64,000 nucleotides of DNA. It comes from Streptomyces sp. TRM70350 (lineage in GTDB: Bacteria > Actinomycetota > Actinomycetes > Streptomycetales > Streptomycetaceae). The stretch lies in the NCBI RefSeq assembly GCF_019219825.1, contig NZ_JAHUXH010000010.1:1-64000 (forward strand). The letters are read 5' to 3'. Made by a program: the position numbers and the translations under genes. Positions within the stretch are counted from its first letter, which is position 1; every line of letters begins with the position of its first letter. The notes below the pieces were generated by a model. It searched no databases. It saw only the letters and a list, made by a program, of their open reading frames with translations, and had not been told where the DNA came from. Of this stretch, positions 34,121-44,409 are shown in pieces.

Positions 34121-36292
34121 TCACAGCTCGTCGGTGGCGTCGATGCCGGTGAGGGCGCCGACCGGATCGGGGTCGGGGGTGCCTCGGGGCCACCAGTCGT
34201 CCTGGCCGGGCTCGGACTCGTAGGCGTACCAGAGGCCGTCGCGGCCCAGGCGGAGCTGGATGTGGCCGTTCGGGTGGGTGAGGCGGTTGCGCCAGGGGCG
34301 GAAGGCGGGGAGGTCGGCGGCGAGGAGGAGGGGGCGGGCGCGATCGAAGCGACCGGCCGGTGGGTCCCAGGGTTCTTCGAGGACGGCGAGGCCGTCGAGG
34401 CCGCCCTGGCGCCAGGCGGCGACCGCGCGCGCCAGCTCAGCCGGGGTACGGTCGGCGGCGGAGGCGAGCGAGGAGTACAGGGCCCGCGTGCCCGCGGTGA
34501 GGCCGGAGCCGGGCCGGGCCGCCGCGAGGCGTACCGCGTCCTGCCACAGCGTCAGCTCCGCCACCGGGTCGCGGCCGGTGACGAGCAGGGCGTGGGCGCG
34601 GGCGGCGGCGTCGGTGGCCAGCTGGTCCAGCGCGAACGGGTCCGGGCCGCCCGGGGCGGCGGGGTAGACCGGGGGCTGCTCGGGATGCGGTGGGGCGGGC
34701 AACGGGCGTGGAGGAGGGGGGAGTTCGCGTCGGGCCAGGGCGTCGGTGGCCCGGATGCCCGGCAGCGGGGCCGGTTCCCGCTCCTGGGCGGCGCGGGCCG
34801 CGCGGGTGGCGTTGCGGCGGGCGAGGGCGTCGAGCAGCTCGCGTTCGCCCCGGCCGCGCAGCAGGAGCAGGACGAAGGGGTCGGCGTCGAGCAGGCGCGC
34901 GGTCTGGTAGCAGAGGGCGGCGGCGTGCTTGCAGGGGTGGCCGCGGTCGGGGCAACTGCACCGCGGGTCGAGATCGCCGGGGCCGGGCAGGAGCGGGACG
35001 TCCCCGTCGGCGAGCGACTGGGGCATCTCCTTGTCGAGCAGCGCGGCGATGTGGCCGGGCCGGTCGGCGGCGGCGTCCAGGAACCGCTCCCAGTCCGCGT
35101 CGTCCAGCGTGCGCAGCCGCACCTGCACGCGGTACGGCCGGGGGCGGCTGCCGCGGACGTAGGCCAGGACGAGGCCCGGGGTCACCGTGATGGCGTCCAC
35201 ATGGCCCTGCTGGGCGTAACCACGTCCGCGCGCCAGCCGCTTGACGTCCAGCGCGCCCTGCTCCAACGCGGTGATCCAGGCGTTGCCCCACCAGGTCTCG
35301 GCGAAGGGCGTGTCGTCGTCCGAGGGGCGGGGCGGGAAGGCGGGGAAGGTGCGGCGCAGGTCGCCGTCGCGATGGGGGGAGGCCATGGAGCGGGGGACGC
35401 GGGGGGTTGCGTGCTCCGGGGGTGCCTCGGGGGACGGGGTGGGCGAACCGGCGTGGTGTGCGTCGTCGTCGACGGCCTCCTCCGTCGCGGCTGCCGGGGT
35501 CGGTGGCTTGAAGGCCGTCGGGAGCAACTCCCCGAGGTCGCGGGGGCGTCGGGACTGGGCGGGGTGGGCTTGGGTGGTGCGGTGCGACGGGTGCGCCGAC
35601 CGGGGCTCCGGCTCCACGCCCGTCGTACCGATGTCCTCCCGCGCTTGTCGCGCCTGTGCCTCCCGCTCACTCCGGGCCGCGCGCAACGCGTCGCGCGCGA
35701 GGTCGGAGGGTCGGGTGGACGGTTCGGCCTCGGCGGCATCCGGGGAGGACTCATTGGGGTCCCGGTCCGATCCGCCCCTCGGTGCGTCAGCCACCCCGGA
35801 GTCCTCGGCGCCCTCGGCGCCCTCGGCGACACCTTGCCGGGTCGACACCGCCCGCCGCAGCGCAGACCTTGCGGCGTCACCGGGCTCCCGGTCCGGTCCG
35901 CCCTCCCCTGCCTCGGCCGCCCCGGCGTCCCCTGCGCCGCCCCGTCGAGCCGACACCGCCCGCCGCAGTGCGGCCCGAGCGGCGTCACTGGGCCGGGGCT
36001 CGGGGCTCACCGGCCTGCCCGGCCGGGAGCCGGGAGCGGATCCCGGGCGTCGGGCGCCCGCCGACGGCGTATCGTCCCCGTCCCCTTCAGCCTCCCGGCT
36101 TCCCCGCTCCCGAGCAGCCCACAGAGCCCGACGCGCCGCATCAGCGGGGCGTTCCTGTGCCGCCTTTTCAGCCTCCTCCGCCACGTCGTGCGGGCCCTGA
36201 GCCTCCTGGGTCTCCTCTGCGTCCAACACCCGCCCGTCATCGGGCACCTCGTCCTCACCCCACGCCCAGGACCGCCCCCGCTCCCCCGTCAC
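34121..36292 (-). CDS. SWIM zinc-finger protein with repetitive disordered N-terminus
   Basis: The 723-residue protein starts at an ATG overlapping the SNF2 stop (36289-36292). The N-terminal ~320 residues are low-complexity and acidic/basic, with at least four copies of a D-A-A-R-x-A-L-R-x-A motif. The conserved part starts near FAETWWGNAWITALEQGALD; the SWIM motif CSCPDRGHPCKH supplies the C-x-C...C-x-H zinc ligands. SWIM proteins paired with SNF2 helicases are thought to bind DNA or partner proteins. Tight overlap implies a complex with the helicase. Confidence 0.92.
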   Translation of the reverse strand: MTGERGRSWAWGEDEVPDDGRVLDAEETQEAQGPHDVAEEAEKAAQERPADAARRALWAARERGSREAEGDGDDTPSAGARRPGSAPGSRPGRPVSPEPRPSDAARAALRRAVSARRGGAGDAGAAEAGEGGPDREPGDAARSALRRAVSTRQGVAEGAEGAEDSGVADAPRGGSDRDPNESSPDAAEAEPSTRPSDLARDALRAARSEREAQARQAREDIGTTGVEPEPRSAHPSHRTTQAHPAQSRRPRDLGELLPTAFKPPTPAAATEEAVDDDAHHAGSPTPSPEAPPEHATPRVPRSMASPHRDGDLRRTFPAFPPRPSDDDTPFAETWWGNAWITALEQGALDVKRLARGRGYAQQGHVDAITVTPGLVLAYVRGSRPRPYRVQVRLRTLDDADWERFLDAAADRPGHIAALLDKEMPQSLADGDVPLLPGPGDLDPRCSCPDRGHPCKHAAALCYQTARLLDADPFVLLLLRGRGERELLDALARRNATRAARAAQEREPAPLPGIRATDALARRELPPPPRPLPAPPHPEQPPVYPAAPGGPDPFALDQLATDAAARAHALLVTGRDPVAELTLWQDAVRLAAARPGSGLTAGTRALYSSLASAADRTPAELARAVAAWRQGGLDGLAVLEEPWDPPAGRFDRARPLLLAADLPAFRPWRNRLTHPNGHIQLRLGRDGLWYAYESEPGQDDWWPRGTPDPDPVGALTGIDATDEL

Positions 36293-39102
36293 GACGCCCT
36301 CCGCAGTGACACGAGGTCGGACAGCTCACGGTCGGTCAGCTCCGTGAGGGCCGCCTCCCCGGAGCCGAGGATCGCGTCGGCCAGGGCGCGCTTGGACTGA
36401 AGCATCTCCGCGATGCGGTCCTCCACCGTGCCCTCGGTGATCAGGCGGTGGACCTGGACGGGCTGGGTCTGGCCGATGCGGTAGGCGCGGTCGGTGGCCT
36501 GTTCCTCCACCGCCGGGTTCCACCAGCGGTCGAAGTGGACGACGTGCCCCGCGCGGGTGAGGTTCAGGCCGGTGCCGGCGGCCTTGAGGGACAGGACCAG
36601 GACCGGGGTGGCGCCGTCCTGGAAGCGGTCCACCATGCGTTCGCGCTCCGGCACCGGTGTGCCGCCGTGCAGCAGGTCCACCGGGACGGCCCTGGTGGCC
36701 AGGTGGGAGGTGATCAGGCGGGCCATGCCGACGTACTGGGTGAAGACCAGCGCCGAGCCGTCCTCCGCGAGCAGCGTGTCCAGCAGCTCGTCCAGCAGGG
36801 CGAGTTTCCCGGAGCGGGCGGCGAGCCGGTCACCGCCGTACCGGCCGTGCTCCTCCTTCAGATACAGCGCCGGATGGTCGCAGATCTGCTTCAGCGACGT
36901 CAGCAGCTTGAGCACCAGGCCGCGGCGCGCCATGCCCTCAGCCGTCTCGATGGCCAGCAGGGACTCCCGCACCACCGCCTCGTACAGCGCGGCCTGTTCG
37001 CGGGTCAGCGGCACCGGGTGGTCGGTCTCCGTCTTGGGCGGCAGCTCGGGGACGATACCGGGGTCGGACTTCTTGCGGCGCAGCAGGAACGGGCGGACGA
37101 GGCGGGCGAGCCGGGTCACCGCCTCCTCGTCCTCGCCGGTCTCCACCGCGCGCGCGTGCCGGGCGCGGAAGGACTTCAGCGGGCCGAGCAGGCCGGGCGT
37201 CGTCCAGTCCAGCAGGGCCCACAGCTCGGAGAGGTTGTTCTCGACCGGGGTGCCGGTCAGGGCGACGCGCGCGGGCGTCGGGATGGTGCGCAGGGCCTTC
37301 GCCGTCGCCGAGTAGGGGTTCTTGACGTGCTGCGCCTCGTCGGCGACGACCATGCCCCACTTCTGCTGGGCCAGCGTCGCCGCCGCCGACCGCATGGTGC
37401 CGTACGTGGTGAGGACGAAGCCGCCGTCGAGGTCGTCCAGGGTGCGTTCCGTGCCGTGGTGGCGGCGGACGGGGACGCCGGGCGCGAACCGCTCGATCTC
37501 CCGCTGCCAGTTGCCCAGCAGGGAGGCCGGGCAGACCACCAGGGTCGGTTCGGTGCGCGCCCGTTTGAGATGCAGGGCGATGACGGTGACCGTCTTGCCG
37601 AGTCCCATGTCGTCGGCGAGGCAGCCGCCGAGGCCGAGGGAGGTCATCAGGTCGAGCCAGGCCAGGCCGCGGAGTTGGTAGTCCCGGAGGGTGGCACGCA
37701 GGCCCTCGGGCGGTTCGGCGGGCCGTACCCCGGCGGTGAGGCGGTCGCGCAGGGCGGCCAGCGCACCGACCGGCACCGCCTCCACCTGCTCACCGTCGAT
37801 CTCCGCGGTGCCGGTGAGCGCGACGGACAGGGCGTCCACCGGGTCGAGCAGGCCCAGTTCGCGCTTGCGGGCCTTGCGGACGAGCGCCGGGTCGACCAGG
37901 ACCCACTGGTCGCGCAGCCGGACGACGGGGCGGTGGGCCTCGGCCAGCGCGTCCATCTCGGCCTCGCTGAGCGGCTCGCCGCCGAGCGCCACCTGCCAGC
38001 GGAACTGGAGCAGTTCCTCACTTTCGAAGAAGCCGGTGCCGTCGGTCGCCGAGCCCGGCGCGGGCCGTACCAGCGCGGCCGCGGTCAGGTCCCGTGCCAG
38101 GTCGCGGGGCCAGTGCACGGCGACGCCCGCCGCCGCGAGCCGGGCGGCCGCCGCGCCCAGCAGGTCGCCCAGCTCCGGCTCGGACAGGGCGAGCACGTCG
38201 GGCACGTCCTGCTCGGCGAGCCGGTCCAACGGGGCCCAGACGCGCGCCGCGCGCCGGACCGCGAGCGCGGCGTCCACACGCGCGCGGGGCCCGAAGTCGC
38301 CGTCCGCGTCCCCCGCCCACAGCTCCGCCGCGTCCACGACCAGCGTCGGGCCGGCGAGGCTGTGCACCTGCACGATCGCCGCGCCCGCCCGGCGTACCCG
38401 GTCGCCGTCCTCCCCCGCGTCGAACAGGTCGTACGCCGACAGATCCAGGCGCAACGAGATCCGCACGCCCGCGTCCATCCCTGCGGCGACCTCCGCGGCC
38501 CAGTCGTGGGCGGCGGGCAGGCGCTGTGGCGCACGGGCCGCGAAGGGCCTGCCGCAGGCGTGCTCGGCGGCGGGGGTGCGTGGCAGCGTGTCCGCGACCG
38601 CATCGAGGAAGGCCCGCAGCAGGGCCTCCGGCTCGGGCAGCCGCAGCGGGCCCGGCCCGGGCAGCGGCACCGCATGCCCCTCGTACGGCAGCGCGGCGGC
38701 CACCGCGCGCAGGTGCGCGATGTCGTCGGGGTCGAGGGGCCCGGCCCGCCACGCGTCGTGCCCGGTGGGCGTCAGCCCGGGCAGCAGGCGCCCGCGGGCG
38801 GCGAGCCGCAGCGCGTGCAGGGCCGCCGCACCCCAGCAGGCGGTGGCGGGGTGGGCGGCCGGATCGTGCCGGGCCCGGACGAGCGACGGCAGCGCCTCGC
38901 CGACCGGCAGGGTCAGCGCCGGGATCTCCTTGCGGCGGACGCCCGCCCCATGGGGTCGTACGACGGTCAGTGGCGTGGACGCGAGGCCGGGCGCCGTCGA
39001 CGTAACCCCGCCGTCCGGGTCCCAGAAAGCCACGCGTCCCTCGCGTGGCACCGGTGCCGGAAGGAAGACAGCCGCCAGCCCCGCAGGCAGGGATCCGCCC
39101 AT
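36289..39102 (-). CDS. SNF2-family DEAD/H helicase
   Basis: The 937-residue protein starts at ATG 39100-39102 (MGGSLPAGLAAVFLPAPVPR), behind AGGACGT; a GGGAGG further up makes a slightly earlier start possible. The N-terminal ~450 residues are lineage-specific. SNF2 motifs follow: I GLGGCLADDMGLGKTVTVIA, II VVADEAQHVKN, III LTGTPVENNLSELWALLDW, then V/VI SLKAAGTGLNLTRAGHVVHF and ATDRAYRIGQTQPVQVHRLI. It uses ATP to translocate on DNA. Pairing with the SWIM gene is conserved in actinomycetes. Confidence 0.95.
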   Translation of the reverse strand: MGGSLPAGLAAVFLPAPVPREGRVAFWDPDGGVTSTAPGLASTPLTVVRPHGAGVRRKEIPALTLPVGEALPSLVRARHDPAAHPATACWGAAALHALRLAARGRLLPGLTPTGHDAWRAGPLDPDDIAHLRAVAAALPYEGHAVPLPGPGPLRLPEPEALLRAFLDAVADTLPRTPAAEHACGRPFAARAPQRLPAAHDWAAEVAAGMDAGVRISLRLDLSAYDLFDAGEDGDRVRRAGAAIVQVHSLAGPTLVVDAAELWAGDADGDFGPRARVDAALAVRRAARVWAPLDRLAEQDVPDVLALSEPELGDLLGAAAARLAAAGVAVHWPRDLARDLTAAALVRPAPGSATDGTGFFESEELLQFRWQVALGGEPLSEAEMDALAEAHRPVVRLRDQWVLVDPALVRKARKRELGLLDPVDALSVALTGTAEIDGEQVEAVPVGALAALRDRLTAGVRPAEPPEGLRATLRDYQLRGLAWLDLMTSLGLGGCLADDMGLGKTVTVIALHLKRARTEPTLVVCPASLLGNWQREIERFAPGVPVRRHHGTERTLDDLDGGFVLTTYGTMRSAAATLAQQKWGMVVADEAQHVKNPYSATAKALRTIPTPARVALTGTPVENNLSELWALLDWTTPGLLGPLKSFRARHARAVETGEDEEAVTRLARLVRPFLLRRKKSDPGIVPELPPKTETDHPVPLTREQAALYEAVVRESLLAIETAEGMARRGLVLKLLTSLKQICDHPALYLKEEHGRYGGDRLAARSGKLALLDELLDTLLAEDGSALVFTQYVGMARLITSHLATRAVPVDLLHGGTPVPERERMVDRFQDGATPVLVLSLKAAGTGLNLTRAGHVVHFDRWWNPAVEEQATDRAYRIGQTQPVQVHRLITEGTVEDRIAEMLQSKRALADAILGSGEAALTELTDRELSDLVSLRRAS

Positions 39103-39216
39103 ACGTCCTGTCACCTCCCGCCCGCACATCGGATCAGTCGTCTTCGACTCTACGGGCGGGGTCTGACAATCGGCCCCGGCGGCCCGACCGGACGGGACCG
39201 GAGGCGACCGGACCGG

Positions 39217-39810
39217 TCAGGGAACCAGGCGGGAGACGACGTACACCATCGGATACTTCGGGCTGCCCGTGTTCACCACGATGTCCTGCGTCGGCCTGGG
39301 GTTCCTCTGCTCGTGGACGAGGCCCCAGTTGGCGCCGGGCCGGGCGCCGGGGCCCGAGAACCTCCAGCCCGTGACGTTCCGGTCGCGCGAGCTGATGGTG
39401 ATGTCGCCCTTCGTCAGCTCGCTGCGGCTGACGCCCACCTGCTTGAGGAAGCGGTCCAGCCCGGCGTGCGTGGTCTGGAACTGCACGTACAGCCTGCTGG
39501 TCTTCCAGTTGTTCGTCTCGTACCAGGCGACCTTGCTGGACGGACGCGGTATCGGCACCTGGTACAGCCGCCGCTGCACCTTCGAGGGCCAGCCCTCGGT
39601 CAGCCCCCGTGCGGAGTACTTCTGCTCCTTGTCCTTGCCGCTGTTGCGGCTCTGGTTGGCGGAGATCACCAGGTATCCGGCGGGGATCCCGATGAGCAGC
39701 ACGATGATCAGCAGGGTGAGCGCCCTGCGGCGGATCACATGGCGGCGGTCCTCGGCCGGCATCTGCGGCTCGTCCGCCGGAGCGGCCTGGGGCGGCAGCG
39801 TACCCGTCAC
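39217..39810 (-). CDS. Membrane-anchored extracellular protein of unknown function
   Basis: The 197-residue protein starts at GTG 39808-39810, overlapping the glucokinase stop by four bases. Residues about 28-50 (RRRALTLLIIVLLIGIPAGY) form one transmembrane helix; the remaining 145 residues are predicted outside the membrane with no family recognised. It is translationally coupled to the ROK kinase. Confidence 0.8.
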   Translation of the reverse strand: MTGTLPPQAAPADEPQMPAEDRRHVIRRRALTLLIIVLLIGIPAGYLVISANQSRNSGKDKEQKYSARGLTEGWPSKVQRRLYQVPIPRPSSKVAWYETNNWKTSRLYVQFQTTHAGLDRFLKQVGVSRSELTKGDITISSRDRNVTGWRFSGPGARPGANWGLVHEQRNPRPTQDIVVNTGSPKYPMVYVVSRLVP

Positions 39811-40988
39811 AGCGACTCCTGGCTGCGGCGGGCCTCCGCGTACCGCTCGTAGCGTTCGTACCGCTCCACCCTGCGCCGTTTGGCGCGCCGGAAGCGGCGG
39901 GCGACCAGCCGGGCGAGGTCGGCGGCTCCGACCATGCCGGCCTCGGGGCCGAGCTGGGCGCGCACGATGCGGGCCTCGGGGCGGTAGCCACGGCCGGTGA
40001 GGTGCCGCCTGAAGGCGTCCCGCGCGGGACCGATGAGCAGGTCGTCGGCGGCCGAGACGCCGCCGCCGATCACGAAGCAGGACGGGTCGAGGGCGGCGGC
40101 CAGGTTGGCGATGCCGACGCCGAGCCACTGGCCGATGTCCTGGAGCAGTTCGATGCACATCGCGTCGCCCTCGCGGGCCAGCTCGGTGATCATCGGGCCG
40201 GTGATGTCGCCGATGCTGCCCTTGACGTGCTCGATGATGCCGTACGCCACCGGGGAGTCGGCCGCGGCCAGCTCGCGCGCTTCCCTGACCAGCGCGTTGC
40301 CGGAGCTGTACTGCTCCCAGCAGCCGCGGTTGCCGCACGGGCAGCGGTGGCCGCCGGGCACGACCTGCATATGGCCGAACTCTCCGGCCACGCCGTACTT
40401 GCCGCGCTTGACCTGGCCGTCCTCCAGGATCGCGCCGCCGATGCCGGTACCGAGTGTGATCATGACGAGGTGGTCCTCGCCGCGGCCGGCGCCGAACCGC
40501 CACTCGGCCCAGGCGGCCGTGTTGGCGTCGTTGTCGACCAGGACCGGCACGGCGAGGCGGCCCGCGATGCGGTCGCGCAGCGGCTCGTTGCGCCAGGACA
40601 GGTGCGGGGCGAACAGGACGCGGTTGCGGTCGGCGTCGACCCAGCCGGCCGCGCCGATGCCGACCGCGTGCACGTCGTGCCGGTCGGACAGGTCCAGGAC
40701 CAGTTCGACGATGGTGTCCTCGACGACCTTGGGGCTCTTGGACTTGTCCGGGGTCTCCGTGCGGAGCATCTCCAGGATGTTGCCGTCGGCGTCCACGACG
40801 CCCGCCATCACCTTGGTGCCGCCGATGTCGATGCCGACGGTGGGCACGCGGGGCGCGGTCAGGTGGGAACGGCGCTCCCTGGTGCCGACGGTGCGCAGCG
40901 CTGTCGCGCGCCTGGAGCCGATGGGGGCGCCGGTCACGCGGGTGTTGCTCAGTGACCTCGGGAAGGCTAGGTCGCGGTAGGTGCTCAT
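39807..40988 (-). CDS. ROK-family glucokinase
   Basis: The 393-residue protein starts at ATG 40986-40988. The phosphate motif VGIDIGGTKVMAGVVD, sugar site VLVDNDANTAAWAEWRFGAG, ATP motif MITLGTGIGGAIL and the ROK zinc site GEFGHMQVVPGGHRCPCGNR (CxCGxxGC) are all present. It phosphorylates glucose, and in Streptomyces such kinases also serve carbon catabolite control. A 40-residue N-terminal extension and a basic tail with RYERYERY are unusual. Confidence 0.93.
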   Translation of the reverse strand: MSTYRDLAFPRSLSNTRVTGAPIGSRRATALRTVGTRERRSHLTAPRVPTVGIDIGGTKVMAGVVDADGNILEMLRTETPDKSKSPKVVEDTIVELVLDLSDRHDVHAVGIGAAGWVDADRNRVLFAPHLSWRNEPLRDRIAGRLAVPVLVDNDANTAAWAEWRFGAGRGEDHLVMITLGTGIGGAILEDGQVKRGKYGVAGEFGHMQVVPGGHRCPCGNRGCWEQYSSGNALVREARELAAADSPVAYGIIEHVKGSIGDITGPMITELAREGDAMCIELLQDIGQWLGVGIANLAAALDPSCFVIGGGVSAADDLLIGPARDAFRRHLTGRGYRPEARIVRAQLGPEAGMVGAADLARLVARRFRRAKRRRVERYERYERYAEARRSQESL

Positions 40989-41032
40989 CACCGGCGATTC
41001 TGCCTCACCGTGCCTCGGGGTGCGGCAAGGGG

Positions 41033-41128
41033 ATCGTGGGGGGCTGCGGATCGTCTGCCGGGTGCGGGTTCGATGTGGCTGGTCGCGCCCACGCGGCGGA
41101 GCCGCATATTGACACAGCCCTGCGCCGC
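41033..41128. repeat. Streptomyces-type intergenic palindrome, cut by IS701
   Basis: The segment has GCGGC-GGA-GCCGC (41093-41105) within GGTCGCGCCCACGCGG and CATATTGACACAG. From memory this resembles a widespread Streptomyces intergenic inverted-repeat unit. Its second arm is absent because the insertion sequence begins at 41131. Confidence 0.45.
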
Positions 41129-41130
41129 TG

Positions 41131-42592
41131 GCTTGATCTTTAAGCTCAGGCGTCGAACGTTGTCTCGTACTTGATCACTCAGAGTGGTGACTGCCATACG
41201 TGCAGGCGGCCTTCGGCTGATCATGTGCTCCGACCAAGGAACGCACATGCCCAGCACGAAGGCCGTGGGGATGAGTTTGTTGCATCATGCTGTCCGGCAG
41301 GAGCCGTTTGCGGACACGGCGGGCTGTATGACGCCCTGGCCGCGGGCCGAATGGATATCGCCCGGCTGCGGCGTGCGCTGGCCGCAGTGCCCCTGCCTCG
41401 GGCGGCGGATGGGCGGCTTGTGCTGGCCGCCGACATCACCTGCTGGTTGCGCCCCGACGCACACACCTCGCCACAGCGGATCCTGTGCCACACCTACGGC
41501 CGTGGCAAGGACCAGCACATTCCCGTCCCCGGCCGGCCGTACTCGGTGATCTGCGCGCTGGAGACGGGCCGCAGTTCATGGGCCGCGCCGCTGGACGCGC
41601 TGCGTCTGGCGCCGGGCGACGATGCCGCCACGGTCACCGCCCGGCAGGTGCGCGAGCTGGTCGAGCGGCTGATCGAGGCCGGGCAGTGGCGCCCTGGTGA
41701 TCCGGACGTGCTGGTCGTGGTGGATGCCGGATACGACGTGCCCCGCCTGGCTTTCCTGCTGGCGGATCTGCCGGTGCAGGTGCTGGGCCGGATGCGCTCG
41801 GACCGTGGCCTGCGCCGGGCGGCGCCGCCCCGCGAGCCGGGCACTCGTGGTCGTCCGCCCCGCCACGGCGGCGAGTTCGTCTTCGGCGACCCCGCCACCT
41901 GGAACACTCCCGCCGCGGCGACCGTGACCGAGACCCGTCTGTATGGCACCGCCACCGCCCGGGCCTGGGACCGGCTCCACCCGAGGCTGACCCACCGCTC
42001 TGCATGGGTCCGCCAGCTGGGCACCCTGCCGGTCATCGAGGGCACCGTAATCCGTCTGCAGGTCGACCGCCTGCCCAGCGGCGCCATCCCGAAGCCGGTA
42101 TGGCTGTGGTGGTCGGGCACCGACGCCACCGCGACCCAGGTCGACCTGCTCTGGCAGGTGTTCCTGCGACGTTTCGACATCGAGCACACGTTCCGGCTGT
42201 TCAAGCAGACCCTGGGCTGGACCAGCCCCGAAGATCCGCACCCCCGAGGCGGCCGACCGCTGGACCTGGCTGATCCTCGCCGTCTACACCCAGCTGCGGC
42301 TGGCTCGTCCGCCGGCAGCCGACCTGCGCCGACCGTGGGAGAAGCCCACCCCACCGAACAAGCTCACCCCCGCCCGTGTCCGCCGCGATTTCCGGCACCT
42401 CCGCCCGAAGACCGCCTGCCCAGCCGGAGCACCGAAAAGCTCCCGCCCCGGCCCAGGACGGCCACCCGGCCGCAAGAACACCCGGCCCACCCCACGCCAC
42501 GACGTGCACACAGTACGCAAAACAGACACCGCGAAACCCGGCAAGAAGAAGTCAACGACCCCACGACCCCGCCGCACAGGTTAAAGATCAAG

Positions 42593-42593
<1 letters not shown>
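41131..42593 (+). mobile_element. Decayed IS701-type (IS4-superfamily) insertion sequence
   Basis: The ends are GCTTGATCTTTAA (41131-41143) and its exact complement (42581-42593). The right side abuts CTAG-type sequence that supplies the stop of the opposite ABC ATPase gene; the left flank is CTGG. One transposase gene fills the element but is broken. Confidence 0.75.
41247..42584 (+). pseudogene. IS701-family transposase with deletion and frameshift
   Basis: ATG 41247 starts MPSTKAVGMSLLHHAVRQEP, then an N-terminal block of about 60 residues usual in the family is missing. Sequence resumes in another frame with HGGLYDALAAGRMDIARLRR and LVLAADITCWLRPDAHTSPQ. At about 42228 an extra G turns SPKIRTPEAADRWTWLILAV into another frame. 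The C-terminus (RPWEKPTPPNKLTPARVRRD) ends at TAA 42582-42584, inside the right terminal repeat. The element cannot make an active transposase. Confidence 0.85.
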
Positions 42594-43380
<787 letters not shown>

Positions 43381-43384
<4 letters not shown>

Positions 43385-44409
43385 TTGTTTGCCTCCGCGC
43401 GCTTGCGGACCCAGGCGTTGAGCAGGGTCGCGAGGAGCAGCATCGCTCCGAGGAAGAATGTGAACCAGTCGGGGTTCCACTCGGCGAAGACGATGCCCTT
43501 GCTGGTCACGCCGAAGAGGAACGCGCCGACCGCCGAACCGACCGCGCTGCCGTGGCCGCCGGTGATCAGGCAGCCGCCGATGACGGCGGCGATGATGTAG
43601 ATCAGCTCGTTGCCGACGCCCTCGCCGGACTGGACGACGTCGTAGCTGAAGAGCAGGTGCTGGCCGGAGATCCAGGCGCCGAACGCCACCCCCATGTAGA
43701 GGCCGACCTTGGTTCTGGTGACCGGGACGCCGACCGCGCGGGCCGCGTCCTGGTTGCCGCCGACCGCGAAGATCCAGTTGCCGGCGCGGGTGCGCAGCAG
43801 GATCCAGCTGGCGAGGGCCACCAGGGCGAACCACCACAGGATGGTGATCTTGAAGTCGACGCCGCCGAGGGTGAGCGTGGCGGCGAAGACGTCGTGCGCG
43901 GTGGGGAAGCCCTCCATGTCGGCGATGGTCTTGCTGGAGACCGTGCCGGAGATCAGCTTGGTGAAGCCGAGGTTCATGCCGGTCAGCATCAGGAAGGTGC
44001 CGAGCGTGATGATGAAGCTCGGCAGCTTGGTGCGGGTGAGCATGAAGCCGTTGAAGGCGCCGAGGGCGAGGGTGGCGAGCAGGGAGACGCCGACGCCGAC
44101 CCAGACGTTGGCCGTCATCTGGTAGCTGAACATCGACGAGATCAACGCGGACGACGTCACCATGACGCCCGCGGACAGGTCGAACTCGCCGCCGATCATC
44201 AGCAGCGCGACGGGGACCGCCATGATGCCGATCGTCGAGGACGCGTACAGGACCGTGCTCAGGCTCGACGCCTTCAGGAAGCTGTCGGCGGCCAGGGCGA
44301 AGACGAGGAAGACGGCGGCGGCGCCGACGACCGAGCCCAGCTCCGGGCGGCTGAGCAGCTTCCGCAGCGGAGAGCTGTGCAGAATCCTTTCGTCAGTGAT
44401 CGCGGTCAT
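43381..44409 (-). CDS. Sugar ABC transporter permease (BPD_transp_2)
   Basis: The 342-residue protein starts at ATG 44407-44409. It has nine to ten hydrophobic helices; LMIGGEFDLSAGVMVTSSAL, FIITLGTFLMLTGMNLGFTK and VIGGCLITGGHGSAVGSAVG match RbsC-type permeases. GTGA and ATGA overlaps on both sides place it in one operon with the ATPase and binding protein. Confidence 0.94.

Noticed and set aside
36448..39852. 1134-residue plus-strand frame
   Set aside because: Mirror frame of the SNF2 helicase gene; no domain was recognised.
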